From the NCBI GenBank assembly GCA_905480095.1, contig CAJQPF010000030.1, positions 1-60,482 on the forward strand: a DNA stretch of 60,482 nucleotides. Direction: 5' to 3'. A program made the translations under genes and the position numbers. Shown one piece after another: positions 44,876 through 52,685 of this stretch (positions are counted from its first letter, which is position 1; every line of letters begins with the position of its first letter). Source of the DNA: an uncultured Flavobacteriales bacterium (lineage in GTDB: Bacteria; Bacteroidota; Bacteroidia; Flavobacteriales_D; Sanyastnellaceae). The notes beneath the pieces are model-generated. The model was not told where the DNA came from. It did no database searches and saw only the letters and a program-made list of their open reading frames with translations.

Positions 44876-46978
44876 TTAGCATTCGTTACCGAAAGCAGCT
44901 AGAATTTCTAAAATGTCAGAAACCCCAACTATTCCATCCATATTTAGGTCGTATTGGCAACCTGCACTGCAACCAAATTCGCTTAGTACAGTAAGCACAT
45001 CGCTTACTGTAACAAAACCATTGTTATCTATGTCTTCAGGACATCCTGGATCAACTGTTACACAACCCGAACATGACCCCCAAGTATCAACTGTTGTAAT
45101 CGCGCCTACTGTAATTAATCTGTTTGCCCAATTTGAGTAATCTGTAACCGGCGCACACGTCCCACCATTTAGCATTTCTTCTATTAAGCCAGGTGTTTCT
45201 TGCTGGCCCCATCCATCTGTACAATATATATATTCAAATGTCCCTGCAGGCAAGCCAAATGTGCCTTCCCAGACCCCATCTCCATCTCCATCAGTTAATG
45301 AATAGCTCCCACATGACCACCCCTCTGATGGACCTGTAGCTGCAACAGCTGTAGGTGTAAGTCCTGAACAATTCATATCTACTGTTAAGGTGACTTCATA
45401 CATGCATGAACCATTGTCTGTAGAAGCAGATGCATTATAATTAGACGCTGTGGCATCTGTACATCCTGAAACGACACCACAACCAGGCGTTAATGTAGAT
45501 GTGGTTACTGTTCCAACACCTCCTGCTGTAACGAAAACATTTGCATTTCCACAACCGTCTCCCCATTGCAGCCCCCATCCAGACCAATTATCAGCAGAAC
45601 CTGTGACAGCAACTACATATTCAAAGGTCGTCCCTTGCTCTATCTCAAGAGATCCGGTATAAATACCATCAGAATCTTCATCAGCTAAAGTTACACCCCA
45701 GCCGTTCCAACCATTCCAAGAACCGTTTACAACGACATTGTCATATTCAGCACTTGGCTGGTCTACACCGTTCATGTCTACAACAAATTCAATCGTTGCT
45801 GTTGTAGACTCTCCCTCACAGGATCCACATGTCCCATACGTATTTGAAACATCTCCTGAACCCACCACCCATTGTCTGTTTGCATATGAAAAGTTATCTG
45901 TCACGGGAGTACATGACCAATCTTCTGAAGCTGAACCTGCAGCAACTAAATCCTCCTGAACTCCATCTAACACTAACAAATACTCCATGTTATCTGCTGG
46001 TGCAGGGTCAAATGTAAATGTCCAAGAACCATCGCCATTGTCAGAAGCTGTTGGACCTGCAGCTGGATCCCAGCCCCACCATGGACCAGTCATTTCAACT
46101 GAAGTAGCTGCACCGCAAACAGTTGTTGTAATATTGAGTGTGGTGGATGAATACGTACACGAACCATCATCAGTCGTTGCATTTGGATTATAGTTGTCAG
46201 CTGCTGGGTCTGTACATCCAACATCAGCATCTTGATACACCCGAACATAATCAACCTGCATAACTGCAGGAAATTGAGTTGCCCCATTAGGTGGACCAGG
46301 CCAATTACCACCTACAGCAAGGTTAATGAGAAAAAAGAACGGCTCATGAAACTCTTCTTTTGAAATTGAACTGGAACTAATATCAGTCTCATAATACATA
46401 ATCCCATTTAGAAACCATTGAATACTCGAAGGGGACCATTCAATACTATATACCTGGAATTCATTGGCATCGCAAGAAATAGACCCTCCAGAATATTGGT
46501 GTCCGTTGTTGTTGTAATGATGGGTTCCATGAATAATGGTCTCATTATTAATATGCTCCATCACATCAATTTCTCCGCATTGCGGCCAACTTACATTGTC
46601 AATGTTGGCGCCAAGCATCCAAAATGCTGGCCACAGACCTTGACCCACAGGAACTTTAATCCTGGCTTCAACCCTCCCATAAGTAAAGTCAAATAAACCT
46701 TTTGATTTGATTCTCGCAGATGTATAGCTTGCGGCACCGAATTGTTCATTAATGGCTGTAATATTTAGATAGCCATTTTCAACAGAGACGTTAGAGCTGC
46801 TATTTGTGTAATACTGTTGTTCGTTGTTGCCCCACCCCCAATTACCTTGACCGATATCATAGGTCCATTGATTGAGATTTAACGCACTTCCATCAAATTC
46901 ATCAGACCAAATCAAAGTGTTCTGACCCAGTGCTGTAAGATGCAAAAAGGAAAATAATAATACAAGGTGAATTTTCAT
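44876..46978 (-). CDS. GH16 endo-beta-glucanase (laminarinase-like) with accessory domains and dockerin-like end
   Basis: 700 residues. Signal peptide MKIHLVLLFSFLHLTALGQ, then a GH16 domain (about 20-255) with GLWPAFWMLG and the catalytic signature GEIDVMEHI: nucleophile Glu136, Asp138, acid/base Glu141. Laminarinases and lichenases of this group cut beta-1,3- or mixed beta-glucans. Downstream: a GCTDPAADNYNPNATTDDGSC module, three E-set/CBM-like domains (including NGSWNGWNGWG), and a C-terminal pair of dockerin-like loops (DIDNNGFVTVSDVLTVLSEFG, DLNMDGIVGVSDILEILAAFG). It has no T9SS domain. Exported; supplies glucan fragments to the neighbouring transporter. Confidence 0.92.
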   Translation of the reverse strand: MKIHLVLLFSFLHLTALGQNTLIWSDEFDGSALNLNQWTYDIGQGNWGWGNNEQQYYTNSSSNVSVENGYLNITAINEQFGAASYTSARIKSKGLFDFTYGRVEARIKVPVGQGLWPAFWMLGANIDNVSWPQCGEIDVMEHINNETIIHGTHHYNNNGHQYSGGSISCDANEFQVYSIEWSPSSIQWFLNGIMYYETDISSSSISKEEFHEPFFFLINLAVGGNWPGPPNGATQFPAVMQVDYVRVYQDADVGCTDPAADNYNPNATTDDGSCTYSSTTLNITTTVCGAATSVEMTGPWWGWDPAAGPTASDNGDGSWTFTFDPAPADNMEYLLVLDGVQEDLVAAGSASEDWSCTPVTDNFSYANRQWVVGSGDVSNTYGTCGSCEGESTTATIEFVVDMNGVDQPSAEYDNVVVNGSWNGWNGWGVTLADEDSDGIYTGSLEIEQGTTFEYVVAVTGSADNWSGWGLQWGDGCGNANVFVTAGGVGTVTTSTLTPGCGVVSGCTDATASNYNASASTDNGSCMYEVTLTVDMNCSGLTPTAVAATGPSEGWSCGSYSLTDGDGDGVWEGTFGLPAGTFEYIYCTDGWGQQETPGLIEEMLNGGTCAPVTDYSNWANRLITVGAITTVDTWGSCSGCVTVDPGCPEDIDNNGFVTVSDVLTVLSEFGCSAGCQYDLNMDGIVGVSDILEILAAFGNEC

Positions 46979-46985
46979 GGCTATG

Positions 46986-47000
46986 AATATAACAATAAAT
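46986..47000 (-). promoter_or_regulatory. Variant of the AAATATACAATAAGT element upstream of the GH16 gene
   Basis: Plus strand AATATAACAATAAAT, 8 bp before the GH16 start. One extra A and one substitution relative to the elements at 43875 and 48482. On the minus strand it contains TATATTCA, a possible -7 box, 5 nt before the ATG. Confidence 0.3.
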
Positions 47001-47017
47001 GGGTCAAAAGGTCGTAT

Positions 47018-48439
47018 TTAATTCTTGATAAATGATACGGTGTTAAAATTATTCCCGCCAATCAATTGAATGAAATACATCCCACTCATCAAAGATGAAA
47101 TATCTACTGAACCTGAGTTTGATCCAGACATTAATTTACGCCCCATTGAATTATATATGATATAGCTGTAATGACTTGGAACATTAGATAGTGAAATCTT
47201 GTCAGAAGCAGGATTAGGATATACTTCAAACTCCAGTTCAAGATCCGACACACCAACTTCATCCTCACATGCGGGACACATTGCACCACCACAATCAATG
47301 CCGGTTTCGTCTTGGTTCATCACACCATCATTACAGGTTTCTAGCAAAGACTCCCCTTTATAAAGATATAAATTGTCATACCAAGCGTTTGGTAAATTAG
47401 AAGTAATATGTATCTGAGCCAAGTCACTTGTCGTTAAGTTACCAATCACAAGAGGCCCAAAAACAGTGATATCAACATCAACGGAAACCCAAGCCCCAGC
47501 TATCATAGCGGGATTCGTTCCAGCATTAAAATTAACTTCTAAACCAGTGGCTCCAGCTTCTGTTTCATTCCCTGCCCAATCCACTAATTTTAAGTTAAAA
47601 ACTTTATCGATAACATACGTTTCATCCGTATAGAAATCAAAATGAAGATGTGTAAATGCAGAGGCATCTATTCTATTGTTCTCAAAATTGATTCCTTGGC
47701 AACCTTCACCCAAATAACGCTGTGTTGGATTGCCTACAATCATCTCTTCTGCTACTGCAGGAGAAAAACCACACAAACCAAAATCAAAATCATCAATTAC
47801 AACATCCGCATAAGCATCACTGTAAATAGAAATCACATCGCCTGGCTCTCTGGCTGGCGGTGTTGGAGCTGAAACCATTGGTCCACCAATCACAACAACA
47901 CATTCCCCATCAACACATTCTTGTCCCTCAGGACATGTGACATCCGCACAAGGGTCTGCGATGGCACTACTTGAAACAGTCATATTTGTTAATGTTACTG
48001 GCGCATCTAGCGTAGTCACATACAATAGGAATGAACTAAATGTATTGTCTCCTTGAGCAGGAATGTCAACTGAGTAAGATGTTTCAACTGTACCACTCAC
48101 GGTCACAGAAGCAGTGACAAAACTAGGCTCAGTGTCAGGATATGGATTGTACTCAAATCTGAAATACACATCTACGTCTACCCCAGCAGTTGCACCTGTA
48201 AAGGTGATCTCGCCACTGTCGGAAAAACTCAATGGATAAAGACTGACATCTTCATTCGCAAAGCCAGCCCATCCTTCAGAACCTGTAGGGTTTGTATAGG
48301 TGAAGCCATCCTGAGTTGCACCCCCAAATGTACCGGAGAACACCACGTCTGAATGTATGACTTGAGCGTGTAAAAATACAGAAGCACTGATGGAAATTAA
48401 AAAAGCAAAAACTCTGAATAATGAAGTCTTGTAGGTCAT
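47018..48439 (-). CDS. T9SS-exported protein, paralogue of the repeat protein
   Basis: 473 residues. Signal peptide (MTYKTSLFRVFAFLISISASVFLHA), then the beta domain shared with gene 42070-43812 (FSGTFGG...YTNPTGS...WAGFANEDVSLYPLSF). A cysteine-rich CADVTCPEGQECVDGEC knot follows, then a jelly-roll-like domain (IYSDAYADVVIDDFDFGLCGF ... SNLPNAWYDNLYLY) of the type found beside GH16 enzymes. It ends in a T9SS sorting domain (VYPNPASDKISLSN ... GMYFIQL). Likely a surface beta-glucan-binding protein, which is inference. It starts 166 bp from the divergent transporter gene. Confidence 0.8.
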   Translation of the reverse strand: MTYKTSLFRVFAFLISISASVFLHAQVIHSDVVFSGTFGGATQDGFTYTNPTGSEGWAGFANEDVSLYPLSFSDSGEITFTGATAGVDVDVYFRFEYNPYPDTEPSFVTASVTVSGTVETSYSVDIPAQGDNTFSSFLLYVTTLDAPVTLTNMTVSSSAIADPCADVTCPEGQECVDGECVVVIGGPMVSAPTPPAREPGDVISIYSDAYADVVIDDFDFGLCGFSPAVAEEMIVGNPTQRYLGEGCQGINFENNRIDASAFTHLHFDFYTDETYVIDKVFNLKLVDWAGNETEAGATGLEVNFNAGTNPAMIAGAWVSVDVDITVFGPLVIGNLTTSDLAQIHITSNLPNAWYDNLYLYKGESLLETCNDGVMNQDETGIDCGGAMCPACEDEVGVSDLELEFEVYPNPASDKISLSNVPSHYSYIIYNSMGRKLMSGSNSGSVDISSLMSGMYFIQLIGGNNFNTVSFIKN

Positions 48440-48474
48440 AATTGATTAAATTGTTTTGAAGTAAATGAGAGGTA

Positions 48475-48496
48475 TATAGTCAAATATACAATAAGT
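48475..48496 (-). promoter_or_regulatory. 22-bp element with -7 box upstream of gene 47018-48439
   Basis: TATAGTCAAATATACAATAAGT on the plus strand, 21 of 22 identical to 43868-43889. On the minus strand it contains TATATTTG (48481-48488), an exact -7 element, so the conserved block overlaps the core promoter. Confidence 0.55.
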
Positions 48497-48530
48497 ATGC
48501 GTTACATGGTAAGCCTATAACAAGGGCTTC

Positions 48531-48545
48531 GTGTAAAAATTACAC
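48531..48545. promoter_or_regulatory. Palindrome GTGTAA-AAA-TTACAC, candidate operator of the sugar transporter
   Basis: Perfect 6-bp inverted repeat with a 3-nt centre, 60 bp before the transporter ATG and upstream of a weak -7 box (TAGATTTTG). Size and symmetry suit a dimeric repressor such as the nearby Nudix-type regulator. Confidence 0.4.
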
Positions 48546-48605
48546 TGTATTCCGTAAATTTTGAAAATTAAATGCGTAGATTTTGCGGTTCAATAAACAG
48601 AAAAC

Positions 48606-50231
48606 ATGACCAAGCAAGAAACAAACTACAGTGCACTGACAACATTGACAACAGTATTCTTCTTTTGGGGGTTTATTGCCGCCGGCAATAGTATTTTCAT
48701 TCCCTTTTGTAAAAATTACTTTTCGTTAGACCAATTCCAATCTCAACTTATTGACTTTGCTTTTTACCTCGCATACTTTGTGGGTGCTTTGGGATTATTC
48801 GTTGTAGGCTCTCAGAAAAACAAAGATCTTGTCGGAAGCTGGGGATATAAAAAAAGTACAATATATGGTTTGCTCTTCTCGGCGCTCGGCGCTGGAACGA
48901 TGATTGTATCTGTCTATATGAACACCTTTACTGGAATGCTATTGGGACTGTTTGTGGTCGCTCTAGGATTCTCACTTCAGCAAACATCTACAAATCCGTT
49001 TATGATCGCATTGGGCGACCCTAAAACGGGCAGCAACAGAATCAACCTTGGAGGTGCCATCAATTCCTTAGGCACAACATTGGGCCCGATTATTATTGCT
49101 TTGGCGCTATTTGGATCTGCTGCCGCAGTAGATGATGACATGATTGCGTCTTTAAGTTTAAGTAAGGTGATCGTGTTATATGGCGCCGTCGGCTTATTAT
49201 TTATTGCACTCGCTACCATTTTAGGGAAGTCAAAAAGTGTGCCCGCAGGCATTTCTGAGGAAACTCCTGAAAAAGCAAACAACGCACTCCTCACACTGTT
49301 AACTATGACAGTATTACTTGCAGTCTGCTTTGCCCCCGTTTTTAACAGCTACAGGTTCGATTATGCAGTACTTGACATGCCCGGAATTGAAATGACCAGA
49401 ATGAGTTGGCTGTCGGGAGGCCTTGCGGTCATTGTCATCGGCATTCTTTTTGCGCAATTTAAATCATCACGCAACGCTTCTGGTTGGGGCGCAATGCAAT
49501 ACCCGCAGCTTACACTGGGGATGCTCGCTATTTTTGTATACGTAGGTGTAGAAGTGGCGATCGGATCGAACCTCGGAGAGTTTTTAAAGCAGCCTGAGTT
49601 TGGAGGATTTGAGTCTTCTGAAATCACACCATTTGTTGCGATGTTTTGGGGGAGTTTAATGATTGGTCGTTGGGTTGGCGCAGTCAACGTTTTTCCGCTT
49701 TCTTCTGTCCAGAAAAATATTCTAAAATTTGTCGTACCGTTCGTGGCTTTCGGCGTCGTGATGGGTGCCACACACCTCGCTGGGTATGACACCTCAGCCC
49801 TCAAGTGGTACTTTATTTGCATCTTAGTCCAAATCGCAGCGTTTTTTCTCACGAAAGACAAGCCCGCATATACACTTAGCGTTTTCGGGATTCTCGGACT
49901 GACCTCCATCATTATTGCGCTCAACACGACAGGTCTTGTCGCAGTTTACGCGCTTCTTGCTTGTGGACTTGCATGCTCGATCATGTGGCCTTGTATCTTC
50001 TCATTGGCAATCGCTGGACTGGGAAAGTACACCACACAGGGATCTGCATTCCTCGTCATGATGATTCTAGGAGGCGCCATCATCCCTCCCATTCAAGGGA
50101 AACTTGCCGACCTTGAATCCGTGGGGATTCAGAACTCTTTTGTGGTCGGAGGACTTTGCTTTGCTTATCTCGTTTACTACGCTTGGTTTGCAAAACGCTC
50201 GCTCAACAAACAAGGTCTAACATTTGAGTAA
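48606..50231 (+). CDS. FucP/GluP-family MFS sugar:proton symporter
   Basis: 541 residues with twelve or more hydrophobic segments. FFFWGFIAAGNSIFIPFCKNYF and QLIDFAFYLAYFVGALG are characteristic of the FHS (fucose-galactose-glucose-H+) transporters, as is NPFMIALGDPKTGSNRINLGGAINSLG. It imports a monosaccharide, most likely glucose released from beta-glucan. Longer than the usual 430 residues because of extra C-terminal helices. Divergent from the T9SS glycan-binding protein; no SusC/SusD pair is present in the locus. Confidence 0.9.
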   Translation: MTKQETNYSALTTLTTVFFFWGFIAAGNSIFIPFCKNYFSLDQFQSQLIDFAFYLAYFVGALGLFVVGSQKNKDLVGSWGYKKSTIYGLLFSALGAGTMIVSVYMNTFTGMLLGLFVVALGFSLQQTSTNPFMIALGDPKTGSNRINLGGAINSLGTTLGPIIIALALFGSAAAVDDDMIASLSLSKVIVLYGAVGLLFIALATILGKSKSVPAGISEETPEKANNALLTLLTMTVLLAVCFAPVFNSYRFDYAVLDMPGIEMTRMSWLSGGLAVIVIGILFAQFKSSRNASGWGAMQYPQLTLGMLAIFVYVGVEVAIGSNLGEFLKQPEFGGFESSEITPFVAMFWGSLMIGRWVGAVNVFPLSSVQKNILKFVVPFVAFGVVMGATHLAGYDTSALKWYFICILVQIAAFFLTKDKPAYTLSVFGILGLTSIIIALNTTGLVAVYALLACGLACSIMWPCIFSLAIAGLGKYTTQGSAFLVMMILGGAIIPPIQGKLADLESVGIQNSFVVGGLCFAYLVYYAWFAKRSLNKQGLTFE

Positions 50232-50235
50232 AGTG

Positions 50236-51246
50236 CTACTTGACGACAAACCTTTTGATGTCGTGGTGCACCCTTCCGCTACTTAGCACGTTAATCTGAA
50301 AAACGTACGCTCCAGGCGCAAGCTTTTGAGATCCTGGTTGCAATGGGATTTGATGGCTCCCTTCATTTATCATTCCAAGGGATTTCTCATAGACTTTGCG
50401 CCCACTGATCGCATAAATCGAAATCTCTACATCTGAGGATGTCAGTAGATTCAGGGAGATCTTAGAATTCAAAGAAAGTGGATTGGGGGTGGGCTCACCG
50501 AGAGAAAATACTTTTGCGGCTTCTCTTTCCAAATAGCCAACGCCATTGACACCTGTTCCTGCAACGGCAACCTCAATGTCACTTACATAAGACTCTAGTT
50601 CCTCATCCCAAACAAGTGTCGCAAGTTGATGTTCATACCCATCGTTAAACGCACCATCCATTTCAGGTGTCATCGGGTCAGGACCTTGGGTATGTATGGT
50701 CGGGTTGTTTATCGCGATATCGACTGCCGCTTCGTGAGGCCACGTAAATTGTGAGACCGCTGCAAACGACGTACTGAGATGGACTTGAAAGTGCATGTGT
50801 ACGACTCGACCTGGATACCAGCCAGGCAAGATTGAAATAAACGTTACCTCACCATTGTCATCTGTGATTTTGTATCCACGCATATATGTTTGGCCTTCAC
50901 TGTCAAAGGCAGAATACCCTGAGTAATCTCCATTGACATCACACGCCCAGAAGTTCACGCGCAGGTTAGGCATGGGTTGACAATTGTCAACGCCCACAAC
51001 ACGCATGCGTTGAATGACACGTATCCCAGGTCTCCCTTCAGTAATGTCTTGTCTGAAGAAAAAAGTATTGTCCGACAAATCGAGCGGAAACGGACCTGGG
51101 GTCTCAGATGGAATCAATGTACATCCACCTTGACCCCCAGCTGGACTCACTGACAATTCAGACGCTGCTGCGGCTGCAACAAGAGGTGCAGAAATGATGG
51201 CGCCACTGGCGAGGCCCAAAGAACGAAGGAATGTTTTTCTTTTCAT
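50236..51246 (-). CDS. Secreted intradiol dioxygenase-like protein with T9SS sorting domain
   Basis: 336 residues from the ATG at 51246, which opens a Tat-like signal (MKRKTFLRSLGLASGAIISAPLVAAAA). The catalytic core (PSETPGPFPLDL ... RVNFWACDVNGDYSGYSAF ... FISILPGWYPGRVVHMHFQVH) matches the intradiol ring-cleavage dioxygenase fold, with the candidate non-heme Fe(III) Tyr and His ligands in GWYPGRVVHMHFQVH. The last 90 residues (SLGEPTPNPLSLNSKISLNLL ... APGAYVFQINV) form a T9SS sorting domain. Exported enzyme of unknown aromatic substrate. Convergent with the transporter, 4-bp gap. Confidence 0.85.
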   Translation of the reverse strand: MKRKTFLRSLGLASGAIISAPLVAAAAASELSVSPAGGQGGCTLIPSETPGPFPLDLSDNTFFFRQDITEGRPGIRVIQRMRVVGVDNCQPMPNLRVNFWACDVNGDYSGYSAFDSEGQTYMRGYKITDDNGEVTFISILPGWYPGRVVHMHFQVHLSTSFAAVSQFTWPHEAAVDIAINNPTIHTQGPDPMTPEMDGAFNDGYEHQLATLVWDEELESYVSDIEVAVAGTGVNGVGYLEREAAKVFSLGEPTPNPLSLNSKISLNLLTSSDVEISIYAISGRKVYEKSLGMINEGSHQIPLQPGSQKLAPGAYVFQINVLSSGRVHHDIKRFVVK

Positions 51247-51361
51247 TCTTGTAAGGTAACCATTGGGATTAGATTTCACAAGAAAGCCCTTAGCTCTGCG
51301 AGCGATTTGGGCTTTTTTATACACTTTTTCTTACACAAGCTTCGCTTGTGACGACAGCGCA

Positions 51362-51406
51362 TAAAAAAAGCCCGATACACTTTATGTATCAGGCTTCTTT
51401 TTTTTT
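51362..51406 (-). terminator. Intrinsic terminator of tRNA-Arg
   Basis: Minus strand: AAGCC-tGATACA-taaag-TGTATC-gGGCTT followed by seven T. A stem of about eleven pairs starts a few nt after the tRNA 3' end. Confidence 0.85.
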
Positions 51407-51407
51407 G

Positions 51408-51481
51408 TGACCCTGTAGGGATTCGAACCCCAAACCTTCGCATCCGTAATGCGATGCTCTATCCAGTTGAGCTACAAGGCC
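51408..51481 (-). tRNA. tRNA-Arg (anticodon ACG)
   Basis: The minus strand folds as a full cloverleaf: acceptor GGCCTTG/CAGGGTC, D arm GCTC...GAGC, anticodon stem TCGCA/TGCGA with loop TTACGGA (anticodon ACG), and T arm with GGTTCGAATCC. Discriminator A; CCA is not encoded. A34 would be changed to inosine to read CGN codons. It has its own -33/-7 promoter and terminator. Confidence 0.95.
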
Positions 51482-51515
51482 AATTCGAACTCAATGACGA
51501 GTTCTAAACGGACGG

Positions 51516-51546
51516 CAAAGATACTCACGTTCAAGCATCGTGCAAA
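51516..51546 (-). promoter_or_regulatory. Complete -33/-7 promoter of tRNA-Arg
   Basis: On the minus strand TTTG (51543-51546), exactly 19 nt, then TATCTTTG (51516-51523), a perfect Bacteroidota promoter. Predicted start near 51511, about 30 nt before the tRNA. Confidence 0.8.
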
Positions 51547-51564
51547 TTTTAAATGAAATTTTCG

Positions 51565-51637
51565 TGAAATAAGAAATCCGCACCGGTGGCTTGGATTTCA
51601 AGTCGAAACTTTCGTCGTCAGCAACACCGATGCGGAT
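51565..51637 (-). terminator. 3' terminator-like hairpin of the large ncRNA
   Basis: Minus strand: ATCCGCATCGGTG pairs with CACCGGTGCGGAT over 13 bp including one G-U, followed by TTTCTTATTTC. On the plus strand the G-U becomes an A-C mismatch, so the minus strand is the transcribed one. It ends 19 bp before the tRNA promoter. Confidence 0.65.
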
Positions 51638-52597
51638 CCTCCCAGTCTCCGTCACCTGAACCGGGTAGGAGTCCTTTGAGGGGCCAGGGCACAAGGCCCT
51701 AGCATCTCTCCGGTCCGATCAATGTCAATGTTCATTTCTATCGATCGGCTGGCTTCCTCAAGCATCTTGTTCCGTGCTGTCTTGCGACGTCGTCCATATC
51801 CTCACCAACAAAAGAAAACAAGAGGGGAACCTCTTTATCTCTCCAGTGGATCGGGGTCGGTGCTTTACAACCGAAGTTGCAGCGACACGGGTACGATACC
51901 CTTTGGAAAACCGAGCTTCACCTTAATGGGTTGATCTCGGCCTTTGCGCAGCTTTCACTGGCGCTGTTCGAACGGCGGGCCTACTTAGAACTTGGTCTTC
52001 TAAGGCGTGTCGAAACACGACAAAGAATTCCTCAGTTTTACAAATGCAAAGACAAGCCTTGCTTTCGTGTATTCCGCTGCTTCCGTCATGTAGAACCCAT
52101 TTAGTCCGTTAGTATGCGCGTATACACACAAGGTGTATCGGTTGCATACCCGTTACTCAACTGACAACTTAAACTTTGACCAGGTCAAATCTCAAACTGC
52201 GAAGTCCAATAGTACCTTTCGATAACTACGAGATGATTCATTCTACATGTTTTTCAATGTGTCAACTTCAGATCGCCGAAGCTTTCTTACGTGATCCCTT
52301 TCGAAATCCAACCATTCTCAGGCAGAGACGCATCTCAAACTCGAACTCCCACTCAACGTTGCGAGTGAGATCGCAATCTAAACCTAAATCGGTCTAGGGT
52401 CTGTTCAGAATTTCATTGCTGAACTTCTTCACTTCCTGTAACGTCTGTTTCTCTCTCAAGAATTACCCCCTTTCGGGACCCCTTTCACCTTTCGGATGCC
52501 TTCTATATAAAATTCGATTTGCATCTCGTTGAACATAGATCGCTTTGGGGGTTCAGCCACATTGCTTGAAGCAAATAAGCAACTAATTTCCTATGTC
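51565..52597 (-). ncRNA. Candidate large structured non-coding RNA, about 1.03 kb
   Basis: This stretch has no plausible protein gene. Read on the minus strand it is a string of hairpins: GACATAG/CTATGTT enclosing TTGCTT/AAGCAA; GTTCAG/CTGAAC; TCTCACTC/GAGTGGGA; GTATGC/GCATAC around ATACAC/GTGTAT; CGTGT-TTCG-ACACG; CAAC-TTCG-GTTG; AAGAGG/CCTCTT; CCGATCGAT/ATTGATCGG; AGGGC/GCCCT within GGACCGG/CCGGTTC; and the 13-bp 3' hairpin. At least three stems carry GAAA tetraloops with G-U pairs. Every stem I found with a G-U pair is intact only on the minus strand. It lacks the RNase P core, tmRNA ends and SRP motifs. Boundaries come from a weak promoter and the 3' hairpin. Confidence 0.6.
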
Positions 52598-52600
52598 AGT

Positions 52601-52630
52601 CAAATTATTGGGGCAAAAGGAATTCACAAG
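52601..52630 (-). promoter_or_regulatory. Possible promoter of the large ncRNA
   Basis: Minus strand CTTG, 19 nt, TAATTTG (one base short of TAnnTTTG). It would start the RNA at about 52597, exactly where the 5' helix GACATAG begins. Confidence 0.35.
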
Positions 52631-52662
52631 AAACACACATAGCTTATAAACAATTGTTAACT

Positions 52663-52678
52663 ACGTGCTTATGCACGT
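52663..52678 (-). terminator. Hairpin after the methyltransferase gene
   Basis: ACGTGC-ATAA-GCACGT, a perfect 6-bp stem 7 bp after the methyltransferase stop; only a moderate T content follows. It probably ends that transcript before the ncRNA starts. Confidence 0.45.
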
Positions 52679-52685
52679 CAAAGTG

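Noticed and set aside
49361-49927. 188-residue antisense ORF in the transporter gene
   Set aside because: Mirror of membrane-segment codons of the MFS gene; not plausible as a protein.
51857-51879. Minus-strand CTTCGGTTGTAAAGCAC resembles a 16S rRNA stretch (CTTCGGGTTGTAAAGCAC)
   Set aside because: The flanking 16S blocks are missing or out of order; short similarity around a UUCG loop is likely chance.
52175-52189. Palindrome TTTGACC-A-GGTCAAA as a repressor site
   Set aside because: It lies inside the structured RNA interval and is more simply one of its stems; left open but not scored.
51722-52397. ORF-track entries 51491, 51722, 51877 and 52176 inside the gap
   Set aside because: Short, overlapping frames without start context, domains or codon pattern; the structured RNA explains the interval better.
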